From Bacteroidota bacterium (GTDB taxonomy: Bacteria; Bacteroidota; Bacteroidia; Cytophagales; Cytophagaceae): DNA of 51,357 bases. Both the position numbers and the translations under genes were made by a program. Of this stretch, positions 6,248-14,017 are shown piece by piece; position 1 is the first letter of the stretch, and each line of letters opens with the position of its first letter. The stretch spans positions 1-51,357 of the forward strand of contig JAEYZG010000014.1 in the NCBI GenBank assembly GCA_023428135.1, in the 5' to 3' direction. The notes below the pieces were generated by a model that searched no databases, was not told the origin of the DNA, and was given only the letters and a program-made list of their open reading frames with translations.

Positions 6248-8284
6248 TTAATTATACAGCTTTTGAAAAAAGCTTTTAATCTTAACTTTGAATTTCTTAA
6301 GTCTTTTCTTCTTGGCTGAGTTTTTAGTGACGGGTGATTCCAGCATTATAGCTAAAGATGTCAACTCTTTCCATCGGGTATTAAGTTTGTCAATCTGGAT
6401 TGGCACATCCAGAATTTGTTCTAAGAATTCTCCTGTTTCCTGAGCTACATCATTCCATGTTCTGAATTTGAAATTACCACTATCCCATTTAAGGTTTGGA
6501 CTTGCGGATAGCAATTCCTTGAGATGTTTAAAATCTGAGAAGAAGTGGAGGTATTGTTGGTATTCTTTCAATAATCCATTAGTAAGCTCCCTGTTAACGC
6601 TGGTGTCATTGATGAAGATATTTTTCCGTTCTTGTAATGCCTCTATAAGTGGCAAGCCGAATCCTTCATAGAAGCTTGGATAAATGATGTAATTACAGTT
6701 TTTATACAAAGATTTAAATTTTTCTTCGCTGAGTGTTCCGCTCTTATATTCTGTAATAAAATTTCCATGTTGTTTATTGGCTCCTCCGATTGCGACAGCC
6801 TTGAAACCTTTAAGTTCTGACAATACTTTGATTGTTTCATTTACTGCTTTATGTTTAAAACTATTGCCAATAATCAAGGCATAATTATCACCAGCGTAAT
6901 TACTCTCATCATCAGAATGGTCAGATTTATTTTTGGTGCCGTGGTATATAATTTTATTAGTGGGCAGTGCAAAATTGTAAGGTGTACCAAAGAAAGCTTC
7001 TGTATCTGACTTTGTTGTTTCGCTGATGAAAATTATTCCATCAGAATGTTTAAGGGATAATTCAAAAACGTTCTTGCTGAAAAAATCTTTATGCACTATA
7101 TAATTACAACGCGTTGCTATTATATCCTGAAAGGTAATCACAATGCGTAATGCTACCTTGTTAATCAGATTTAAAAGGTGAAAATTAAAAATCTGTGAAG
7201 GCATTATTGCCAGGTCATATTTGTCCTGAACAGTATCTGGAAATACAACATCCGGATATTTCTTACTCAATCCATATATGTCAGAAAGCTGAGGTAAAGT
7301 AAGAACGTGTATCTCAAATTTATGACTGAAGAGATTATAAAAATTCTCCAGCAGGTTCAATGCATAGTTAACTGTCCCATTAACACTCTTATTTAGATGG
7401 GGCACGCAGAATAATATCTTTGGCTTGTTGTGGAATTTATTGCTGAATAAAGCAGAAAAATTATCAGCCACATGGATCTCATGTTTAAAGTATTGATCAA
7501 CGATGGAAGAGTAGTAAGGATATCTTCCCTTTAGTATTTTGTAATTTATTTTGTCAAGGTTCTCTCTTTGCGATTTTCCAAAGCTTTTGGATTCATGATG
7601 GTAAACGAAAGCATGATTGGCCATTACTGTAGTAAATCCATATTCGTTAATCCTCATGCAGAAGTCATTTTCTTCATTGTAGCCTTTGCCATAGATCTCG
7701 TCAAAAAGGCCGAAGTTATTAATGATACTTCGTTTGATAAGCATGCAAAAGCCAACACCAGTTGGAATAATAGAGAATTTTGGAAGCATGGTTTTAAGTT
7801 TTGAAAATAATTCAAAACTCTCATCGGCAATTGCACTTCTGTCGCCTTTATAAAATAAAGGAATGCTCAGTAAACTGGCATTATTACTTCTTGGGCAGCA
7901 TGCTCCATGTTTTTCATGTATGTACAATACGGATCTTAACTCTTCCAGAAAGCCCTCTGTAACTTCTGTATCACTGTTCAATAAAAGGATATCGTTTGCG
8001 GTATTATCCAGTTCAAAAACCGCCCTGTTACAGGTTTTTATGAAGCCCAGATTTTGCTCATTTCTATAGTACTTGAAATTGAGTTTATCTTTGATCTTAT
8101 TTTTGATATTTTCCTCAAGGGAATCGGCTTCAGGACCATTATCATTAATCAGGTAAACATTTTCATCACCTGCAAAAAGAATAAGTGAATCAATACATTT
8201 GGACAGACTATTCCAGTCTGCATATACAGGAACTACAATAGAAGTTTTTCCTTTAGTTCCTTCTATGAAATTTTGAGGTTGCAT
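6248..8284 (-). CDS. Two-domain glycosyltransferase (GT2 fused to GT4)
   Basis: A 678-residue cytoplasmic protein with two glycosyltransferase modules. Residues about 14-260 are a GT-A family 2 domain (TSIVVPVYADWNSL, NDNGPE, DILLLNSDTEV as the DxD-like site, then GKGYNEENDFCMR). Residues about 290-640 are a GT-B/family 4 domain (KILFCVPHLNKSVNG, SDGIIFISETTK, IIYHGTKN, NYALIIGNSFKHK, and the acceptor-side signature YPSFYEGFGLPLIEALQ). The C-terminus is lysine-rich. Such fusions add two sugars in surface polysaccharide, O-antigen or glycan synthesis. It is divergent from two further GT2 genes, which suggests one glycan locus. Donor and acceptor are unknown. Confidence 0.85.
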   Translation of the reverse strand: MQPQNFIEGTKGKTSIVVPVYADWNSLSKCIDSLILFAGDENVYLINDNGPEADSLEENIKNKIKDKLNFKYYRNEQNLGFIKTCNRAVFELDNTANDILLLNSDTEVTEGFLEELRSVLYIHEKHGACCPRSNNASLLSIPLFYKGDRSAIADESFELFSKLKTMLPKFSIIPTGVGFCMLIKRSIINNFGLFDEIYGKGYNEENDFCMRINEYGFTTVMANHAFVYHHESKSFGKSQRENLDKINYKILKGRYPYYSSIVDQYFKHEIHVADNFSALFSNKFHNKPKILFCVPHLNKSVNGTVNYALNLLENFYNLFSHKFEIHVLTLPQLSDIYGLSKKYPDVVFPDTVQDKYDLAIMPSQIFNFHLLNLINKVALRIVITFQDIIATRCNYIVHKDFFSKNVFELSLKHSDGIIFISETTKSDTEAFFGTPYNFALPTNKIIYHGTKNKSDHSDDESNYAGDNYALIIGNSFKHKAVNETIKVLSELKGFKAVAIGGANKQHGNFITEYKSGTLSEEKFKSLYKNCNYIIYPSFYEGFGLPLIEALQERKNIFINDTSVNRELTNGLLKEYQQYLHFFSDFKHLKELLSASPNLKWDSGNFKFRTWNDVAQETGEFLEQILDVPIQIDKLNTRWKELTSLAIMLESPVTKNSAKKKRLKKFKVKIKSFFQKLYN

Positions 8285-8527
8285 TTTTATTCAAGACATT
8301 TTGCTTTGCAATGCGCAGAGGTTATTACAAAGCTATTTTTAATGGATACTGACTATCTTTTAGTTTCTGCAGTAATAAAACCGACTGAAAACGTAGATCT
8401 AAATAATGTATAATAGGAATATTTAACAATGACTAACAAATTTAAAACATCCGATCTCAAATTATTCAATTGGTTAAATCAGGAGGATGCAGCTCTTCAT
8501 TAGTCAAAGTTTTTCTTTCCGGATAGT

Positions 8528-8636
8528 AAATTTATCGATAATATTTCATTATTACTCTGATTTACTGTTTAGTGGTTTTATCAATTAGAATTAATTTTGC
8601 ATTTTGCTATATTAAATTTATCGGTAATTATTCATT
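8528..8636. promoter_or_regulatory. Direct repeats in the divergent glycosyltransferase promoter region
   Basis: AAATTTATCGATAATATTTC (8528-8547) recurs as AAATTTATCGGTAATTATTC (8614-8633), 86 bases apart and in the same orientation, each followed by ATT. The second copy ends 18 bases before the GT2 start. The 370-base divergent intergenic region (8285-8654) holds no other obvious signal. The pair may be operator sites for a shared regulator or a local duplication. Confidence 0.4.
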
Positions 8637-8654
8637 TCTTTTCGAATTGCCTTA

Positions 8655-9635
8655 ATGTTTAGATATTTAAGTGTTGTTATTCCCAATTATTACGGAGCAG
8701 AGCTGCTTGAGCAATTTTTGCCATCTGTTCTTCATGCATTAAATAAATACCAGGGGCAATGGGAATTGGTAATTGTAGATGATAAGTCTAAAGACACAAG
8801 TATTGAGGTTATTAAGAAGTTTTGTCAGGCAGATGAGCGTATTTCGCTTATTATCCATGAAGTCAATAAGGGGTTTTCAGCTACCTGTAATTCCGGTGCT
8901 GCTGCTGCCAAAGGGGAAATAATTTTTTTCCTCAACAATGATGTGGAGCTCAAAGAAGATTTCTTTTCAGGGTTTAATAAATACTTTGATAAACCGGAAA
9001 CCTTTGCCGTGACAGTTGCCGGTTATAGCTTTATTGACCGAAAACCTCTTGATGGACTTAAGTTAATTAATTGGAAAAGAGGATTTCCAAGGGTGACCGC
9101 AAATATATTCCGGGAGCAAATGGATCTTGAAAACCCTGTTTTGCTTGAATCGGGAGGTGTACAAGGGGCCTATTTTTTTGCTGACGCAAATAAATTCAGA
9201 CAGCTCAAAGGTTTTGACGAATTGTTTTCGCCTTATTTATTTGAAGAAACGGACCTTGGTTACAGAGCTTTAAAACGCGGCTGGAAAATTTATTTTGACC
9301 CTAATAGTATTGCTTTTCATAATGTCAGCTCTACGCTCACTAAGCAGAGTAGTGATTTCAAACGTACAGTTGACATCAGAAACAAAATTATTTTTATCTG
9401 GAAGAATATAAACACACCCGGACTTCTGTTTGGAAATATTATATTCCTGATGATAAAGCTGATCTCTCTTAACAGATATTACTGGAAAGCTTTGTTTAAA
9501 GTGTTCAGACTGAGAAATCAGATCCTTGAAAAAAGAAGGGAAGAAGCTAAATATTTCAAAGTCTCAGACAGGACAATTCTTCAAAAATTCTCATCCCAAA
9601 TTAAAAATGCAGAGTATTCCAAAAGAAATTTCTGA
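8655..9635 (+). CDS. Glycosyltransferase family 2 protein
   Basis: A 326-residue GT-A fold glycosyltransferase of the rhamnosyltransferase-like type. Visible motifs are LSVVIPNYYGAELL (nucleotide-binding start), VIVDDKSKD, NKGFSATCNSGAAAAKGE, FLNNDVEL (DxD-type metal site), and FEETDLGYRALKRGW (ED catalytic-base region). A hydrophobic stretch near 255-272 may associate with the membrane. Its 3' end overlaps the next glycosyltransferase by 29 bases, so the two are co-transcribed and probably act on the same glycan. Sugar specificity is not visible. Confidence 0.88.
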   Translation: MFRYLSVVIPNYYGAELLEQFLPSVLHALNKYQGQWELVIVDDKSKDTSIEVIKKFCQADERISLIIHEVNKGFSATCNSGAAAAKGEIIFFLNNDVELKEDFFSGFNKYFDKPETFAVTVAGYSFIDRKPLDGLKLINWKRGFPRVTANIFREQMDLENPVLLESGGVQGAYFFADANKFRQLKGFDELFSPYLFEETDLGYRALKRGWKIYFDPNSIAFHNVSSTLTKQSSDFKRTVDIRNKIIFIWKNINTPGLLFGNIIFLMIKLISLNRYYWKALFKVFRLRNQILEKRREEAKYFKVSDRTILQKFSSQIKNAEYSKRNF

Positions 9636-10422
9636 AGTTCCTTACGAGCATGCAATAAAGTTCACTGTAGGCACCTTGGTTACAGACAAACAAGAGTATC
9701 AGGTTATGCTTGATTCATTTGCCAGAGCAGGATTTGATGCGTCAAATACAGAATTTCTTTTCTGTGACAATTCTTCTTCGAATAGATATGATGCCTATTC
9801 CGGTTACAATGAAATCCTTAGTAAAGCGAAAGGACAGTATATCATTCTGTGTCACCAGGATATTGAACTTATTTTTGACAATATTTCAAAACTTGAAGAA
9901 AGGATCCGTGCTGTTGAATTGCTGGACCAAAACTGGGCAGTGCTGGGTAATGCCGGAGGCTTACATCTTAAAATGGTATTCGAAAGAGTTACTTATCCAG
10001 ACAAAGAGATTATCAGGGGACCATTTCCATCCAAGGTAAATACATTAGATGAAAACTTCCTGTTGATCAATGCGCGGTCAAGAATTTCATTCAGTGTGGA
10101 CTTAAAAGGCTATCACTTTTATGGCACGGATCTATGTCTCACAGCTCAGGCTTTGGGATATTCCTGCTGGGTGATAGATTTTAACCTTCTGCACAAGAGT
10201 AGTGGTAATATGAATGAAGACTTTTTTGACAAGAGAAGGGCATTTATAGAGAAGTATGCAAAGGCATACAGATGGAGGTATTTAAGGACAACCTGCACAA
10301 CCTTTTATATCGCTTCAAATGTTGTGGTTGCAAAATTGGTCAGCACTTCTTTTTTTAAATTCCTTTTTAAACTTCCACTTAAAGTAAGAAGAAAATTTAA
10401 AGGAGATTATCTCTTTGATTAG
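9607..10422 (+). CDS. Glycosyltransferase (GT2-like)
   Basis: About 271 residues from the ATG at 9607. The frame is open to 9526, but the first 27 residues merely overlap the previous gene. It carries a reduced GT-A pattern: FTVGTLVTDKQEY, FLFCDNSSSNRYDAYSGYNE, AKGQYIILCHQDIEL (metal-site aspartate), and a late segment HFYGTDLCLTAQALGYSCWV resembling the acceptor/base region of family 2 enzymes. The C-terminus is basic and hydrophobic and may be a membrane contact. It is translationally coupled to the preceding GT2 gene. The family is clear in outline but more divergent than its neighbour. Confidence 0.75.
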   Translation: MQSIPKEISEVPYEHAIKFTVGTLVTDKQEYQVMLDSFARAGFDASNTEFLFCDNSSSNRYDAYSGYNEILSKAKGQYIILCHQDIELIFDNISKLEERIRAVELLDQNWAVLGNAGGLHLKMVFERVTYPDKEIIRGPFPSKVNTLDENFLLINARSRISFSVDLKGYHFYGTDLCLTAQALGYSCWVIDFNLLHKSSGNMNEDFFDKRRAFIEKYAKAYRWRYLRTTCTTFYIASNVVVAKLVSTSFFKFLFKLPLKVRRKFKGDYLFD

Positions 10423-10465
10423 TAGAAATAGCGCTAGGAAAAATTAGAATAATAATTTATCCCTC

Positions 10466-11038
10466 ATGACAAACTTAGAAAATAGTATCACATCTTATTT
10501 TGGAGTTATAGCTCCGGATGACCTGAAAACAATTGTTTCGTTTTTCAAACCTGAGACATTAAAAAAAGGTGACTATTTTCTTAGAAGTGGCAAGAACTGT
10601 GACAAGTTAAGTTTTATACAATCAGGTTTTTTAAGAATTTTTGTTGAAACTGAAAAGAGGGAGGTCACCCAATGGATATCATCGAAAGGCTATTTTGTAA
10701 CGGATTTATCCGCTTTCGTTTTTGGATCTCCTGCCCGCTGGACCATTCAGGCTTTAACTGATACAAAAGTTCAGACTATCTATAAAGAGGATTACCAAAA
10801 TCTTGACAAGCTCGTTCCTCAGTGGCCTGTACTTGAGAAAATATTTATCGTACGATGTTTTACTATCATGGAAGATAGGATATTCAGCCACCTTTCTATG
10901 ACGGCCGAAGAGCGGTACCAGTTTTTCTTTGAGCATAACCGGGAGCTGTTTAATCAGGTACCTTTGCAATACATTGCTTCTATGCTTGGTATGACTCCCG
11001 AAACTTTTAGCCGAATCCGGAAAAAGATGCAATCCTGA
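10466..11038 (+). CDS. Crp/Fnr-family transcriptional regulator
   Basis: A 190-residue protein with a cyclic-nucleotide-binding-type beta-roll (about 25-115: KKGDYFLRSGKNCDKLSFIQSG) and a C-terminal winged helix-turn-helix (about 145-190). The recognition helix reads MTPETFSRIRKKM, so it has E-x-x-S-R (about E179, S182, R183), the arrangement that reads TTGAT half-sites in FNR-type proteins. There is no N-terminal cysteine cluster, so an FNR iron-sulfur centre is unlikely and the effector is unknown. A perfect TTGAT-N4-ATCAA palindrome begins six bases after its stop codon, in front of the SRPBCC gene. Confidence 0.88.
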   Translation: MTNLENSITSYFGVIAPDDLKTIVSFFKPETLKKGDYFLRSGKNCDKLSFIQSGFLRIFVETEKREVTQWISSKGYFVTDLSAFVFGSPARWTIQALTDTKVQTIYKEDYQNLDKLVPQWPVLEKIFIVRCFTIMEDRIFSHLSMTAEERYQFFFEHNRELFNQVPLQYIASMLGMTPETFSRIRKKMQS

Positions 11039-11043
11039 TTTTC

Positions 11044-11057
11044 TTGATATTTATCAA
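11044..11057. promoter_or_regulatory. FNR/CRP-type operator TTGAT-N4-ATCAA (site 1)
   Basis: TTGATATTTATCAA is a perfect consensus FNR-type palindrome located between the Crp/Fnr gene and the SRPBCC gene. It is centred about 60 bases upstream of the proposed -7 element (11106-11113), near -68 from a start about 118-120. That is a usual position for activation from an upstream site. No T-run follows it, so it is not a terminator. Confidence 0.65.
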
Positions 11058-11083
11058 GCCTGTAGTTGTTAGAAAACCAGACC

Positions 11084-11113
11084 TTTGTATAGTTAGGTTA
11101 AATAATATATTTA
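11084..11113 (+). promoter_or_regulatory. Candidate promoter of the SRPBCC gene
   Basis: TTTG (11084-11087), 18 bases, TATATTTA (11106-11113). This resembles the Bacteroidota -33/-7 consensus with one mismatch in the -7 element and a spacing one base short. Such a weaker promoter is compatible with activator dependence. Confidence 0.45.
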
Positions 11114-11149
11114 GCGTTGATTATCAAAGTGTATAGAAAATTGAAACTT

Positions 11150-11575
11150 ATGGCAAAGGAAATCAGAACAGAAGTTATTATCAGGTCTACTCCTGAGAAG
11201 GTATGGTCTATTCTTACCGATTTTGATAAGTATCCAACCTGGAACCCCTTTATCAAATCTTTAACCGGTAAGGTTGAAACAGGAAAAAAAATCAAGGTAA
11301 CCATTGCACCACCCGGTGGACCAGGCATGACTTTTAAGCCCACCATACTTAAGAATGTTACAAACAAAGAATTAGTGTGGCTCGGTAGTGTGTTCGTTAA
11401 AGGGTTGTTTGATGGAGAGCATCGTTTCGAATTAACCGATAATGGAGATGGGACAGTGAGGTTTGTACAAAGGGAGCAATTCGAGGGTATCTTTGTATGG
11501 ATGTTTAATCCCCAAAAAACGAAAAATGGTTTTGAATTAATGAATCAAAGACTGAAGGCATTGGCAGAGGCATAA
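11150..11575 (+). CDS. SRPBCC-fold protein (polyketide cyclase/START-like)
   Basis: About 141 residues from MAKEIRTEVII. The frame is open to 11117, but those codons overlap the proposed transcription start. The pattern is that of SRPBCC ligand-binding proteins: IIRSTPEKVWSILTDFDKYPTWNPF at the N-terminus, a beta-rich centre, and a long C-terminal helix (NGFELMNQRLKALAEA). These proteins bind hydrophobic ligands in a deep cavity; no catalytic residues can be named. It sits just behind a Crp/Fnr regulator and a matching palindrome, so it is probably a target of that regulator. Confidence 0.82.
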   Translation: MAKEIRTEVIIRSTPEKVWSILTDFDKYPTWNPFIKSLTGKVETGKKIKVTIAPPGGPGMTFKPTILKNVTNKELVWLGSVFVKGLFDGEHRFELTDNGDGTVRFVQREQFEGIFVWMFNPQKTKNGFELMNQRLKALAEA

Positions 11576-12367
11576 GTATAAGAACATAACATTTATAGAT
11601 ATAGAGCCTGTTTAATCTACAGACTATTTTACTCGTAATCCAGCACTTAAGTGTTGATGGTGGCACGTAGAGCCGGATTTGTATTAATGGTAGATGTTCA
11701 GAAAATTTAATACATGTTAAATGAAGTATTGTCGCATTTGTAATGCCTGCGTATGAGTTTTAAAAGCCAGTTTGTAAAGGACTGGCTTTGATATTTATGA
11801 GTTTTACAGTTACTGAAATTTTTAGACCCGGATGGGAGAAGAACAGAACTCTGTGTTCTAAACGTATAGAGAGGAAATAACGCCCAGTCTTAAATTCTAT
11901 GAGTGTATCAGCAAAGAGTTATTGCTATGATGCGACTTTGAAAGTTTACAAGTAGAAAGATTGTACAGGGGTAAAATTTTTACTAGGATATCATAAATTA
12001 TTGTTCCCTGAAATAATTTATAGGGTAAGGTTTTTAATAAATAGGATAGACAATGCTCTTGAAAGGTTACCAAATTGAAAAGGATAAACATGCTAAACAG
12101 CCATTTGGATGTCTGGTAAAAGAGGGCAAAGAAAACTAGATATGTATTCTTAATAATTGAAAAAGAAAAAATATTTCATTTTTTTCTGTAACATCTATTT
12201 AAAACCCAGTCTGTCTTTTAAAGTCTAGTTCCTGCCAGTGGTACCCTGCTTGTAACTATTCTTTTTTATTCTCAAAATATTCCATGTTATTAAAGTTGTT
12301 GAGTGTATTATTCAATACTTATGGCATGGGTATGTGTAAACAAATTGTTTTATTTAACTAAAAGTAT
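11576..12367. other. Non-coding intergenic region with a decayed hairpin-repeat copy
   Basis: No convincing gene in about 790 bases. 11720-11790 carries a degraded member of the three-hairpin family: CGCATTTGTAATGC followed by AAAGCCAGT..ACTGGCTTT (hairpin 2 with a good stem). The remainder is AT-rich, with no terminator or clear promoter. Confidence 0.55.
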
Positions 12368-13108
12368 ATGAAAAAGATATTTTTATTTCTTCTATCATCC
12401 ACAATTATATTCGGTGCTTGTACAAAAAAGGAAGTAGCTCCTATACAAGAACAACCGTCTGATGAAGTATATGTAATCTCAGTACCTGTAAAAGACGATA
12501 TAGGAAATACGAAAACTACATTACATTTTAACTCAAACTCAAAAGAAGCTCTTGATGCTCTTGATTTAAATCAGATTCATTTCAAAGCAATAGAGGAAGG
12601 TGTAAATAGGCCGCATGATAATAGTCTGGAGTCTTCGTGCGATAATAAAGCGTCGCATGTCATTTCTAATGATCATGTCAGACAAGAAGCTGAACCTATC
12701 AATGGACCTGCTGTTTGGGTGACAATGGATGACGATATTTCAAATGTTTCAATTGAAGTAAGTTATGATGCCATGTTAAACAACAAAAGGGTGAGCTCCC
12801 TCTATCCGCCCAACATGTATGTCCGTCTTGTATCCGGATCAAAATGGAGAAGAGTACAGGTAGAAAATCTTTCCGAAAACCCTTTGAATGTATCGTTTTA
12901 TTATGCCCCAGGGTGTTCAGGTAACGTATGTACTACCATTGCTGGCCTAGGCCCTTACACCAAGTATTCTGGTTATACATATACACTTTATAAAGGTGGT
13001 TGGGCCTATTATTACAATTGCAGCAAGGATGTTGCAGCAAAAGTTTCGGTTGATCAAACAAAAAGCTGGAGTTATAAATGGACCTGGTGGACTGTATGTA
13101 AACCATAA
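12368..13108 (+). CDS. Lipoprotein of unknown function
   Basis: A 246-residue protein with a lipoprotein signal (MKKIFLFLLSSTIIFGAC; lipobox FGAC, Cys at 18), so it should be lipid-anchored in the periplasm or outer membrane. I recognise no domain. The N-terminal half is polar. The last 75 residues are rich in aromatic residues and glycine (YSGYTYTLYKGGWAYYYNC, SWSYKWTWWTVCKP) and contain four cysteines that could form two disulfides. This suggests a small beta-rich binding domain, possibly carbohydrate-binding, but that is speculation. It is monocistronic with its own terminator. Confidence 0.8.
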   Translation: MKKIFLFLLSSTIIFGACTKKEVAPIQEQPSDEVYVISVPVKDDIGNTKTTLHFNSNSKEALDALDLNQIHFKAIEEGVNRPHDNSLESSCDNKASHVISNDHVRQEAEPINGPAVWVTMDDDISNVSIEVSYDAMLNNKRVSSLYPPNMYVRLVSGSKWRRVQVENLSENPLNVSFYYAPGCSGNVCTTIAGLGPYTKYSGYTYTLYKGGWAYYYNCSKDVAAKVSVDQTKSWSYKWTWWTVCKP

Positions 13109-13136
13109 TACCTATTATTGCATATAATAAGAATAA

Positions 13137-13168
13137 GGTCCTGGCATAAACGGTCAGGGCCTTTTCTT
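13137..13168 (+). terminator. Terminator of the lipoprotein gene
   Basis: GGTCCTG paired with CAGGGCC (one G-T pair), followed by TTTTCTT, 29 bases past the stop codon. Confidence 0.75.
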
Positions 13169-13232
13169 GTACGTCTTACAGGATTTGCACTTCAGGAATA
13201 GCAGACAAATTTATTTGGATTAGGAATTATAA

Positions 13233-13246
13233 TTGATCAGTATCAA
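13233..13246. promoter_or_regulatory. FNR/CRP-type operator TTGAT-N4-ATCAA (site 2)
   Basis: TTGATCAGTATCAA is a second perfect FNR-type palindrome in the same 2.2-kb interval as site 1. It lies in the 414-base gap between the lipoprotein terminator and the T9SS-tail gene at 13524, about 285 bases before that start. By eye these are the only two perfect matches in the window. No clean -33/-7 promoter was found immediately downstream, so its target is unclear. Confidence 0.55.
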
Positions 13247-13523
13247 CGAAAGTTTATTGTCCTATTAGTTCTATTGACGTCTTTCGAATAAGTACTAACA
13301 GTGTCAGAAGGAAACAATCTGTTAGTTAGTTGAAGAGGGATTTGAAAAGCTTGGTTAAATAATTATGAATAATCTAAAAGAAGGATTTTATAGGAGAAGA
13401 GAATATTTGTTATTCTATATAATTCGCTTGTGTTTGATAATCAATTAAATAATGATAGTGGAATATTAATTAGGCAAACATATTCTAGTAATATGTCGTA
13501 TTTTCTTTGCATATTGAGGTGTT
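13247..13523. other. Intergenic region upstream of a T9SS-tail gene
   Basis: AT-rich, with no coding character and no clear terminator or promoter match. Presumed leader/promoter region of the 13524 operon. Confidence 0.4.
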
Positions 13524-14015
13524 ATGAAATTTACATTTTTATTGATATCCGGCTTACTTGCTTATGTGCAGGTTAATGCCCAGGATAATACACATATTGT
13601 CTCTTCTTCAGGAAAGAGCAGTAGTTCTGAAAAATATTCACTGACATTCACATTGGGAGAGCCGGTAGCAAGAACCTATCACTCTGAAAATTACAAACTT
13701 TCTTTAGGCTTTATTGGTAAAGATCTGGCAGATGTAGATTTGGTCACTTCTGTTCTTCCAAGAGAAGATAAAGCGAGCTTGAGTTCTATAATTTTTCCCA
13801 ACCCCGTTTCTGATAAATTCCGAATCAAAGGAGATGAAAATGCCAGTTATGAAGTGAATATTTTTAACATGCAGGGCAATCTTATCAGTCATCTGAAATA
13901 TGTAAGATCTAATGATGAGATTGATTATCCAAAGGTAATAGGGGGATGCTATTATCTTGAAATCATCAATAAAGAAACCCTGGAAAGAACATTTGAAAAG
14001 ATTATTAAAATATAA
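13524..14015 (+). CDS. Small secreted protein with T9SS type A sorting domain
   Basis: A 163-residue protein with a signal peptide (cleavage near VNAQD). The middle has the pattern seen in many short Bacteroidota T9SS proteins (SGKSSSSEKYSLTFTLGEP, then YKLSLGFIG). Residues from about 90 form the sorting domain (IIFPNPVSDKFRIKG ... GGCYYLEII ... KIIKI). It should be delivered to the surface by T9SS. It is followed two bases later by the 14018 gene, a frequent pairing: a short sorting-domain protein with a larger secreted partner. Function is unknown. Confidence 0.82.
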   Translation: MKFTFLLISGLLAYVQVNAQDNTHIVSSSGKSSSSEKYSLTFTLGEPVARTYHSENYKLSLGFIGKDLADVDLVTSVLPREDKASLSSIIFPNPVSDKFRIKGDENASYEVNIFNMQGNLISHLKYVRSNDEIDYPKVIGGCYYLEIINKETLERTFEKIIKI

Positions 14016-14017
14016 CA

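Noticed and set aside
11041..11060. Terminator for the Crp/Fnr gene
   Set aside because: The palindrome there has only a 7-bp AT-rich stem with a 2-base loop and no T-run; it fits an FNR-type operator much better.
11897..12091. 64-codon minus-strand frame in a gap
   Set aside because: No signal, domain or conserved context; AT-rich intergenic DNA.
12558..12571. A third FNR-like site (TTGATTTAAATCAG)
   Set aside because: One mismatch, and it lies inside the lipoprotein coding sequence.
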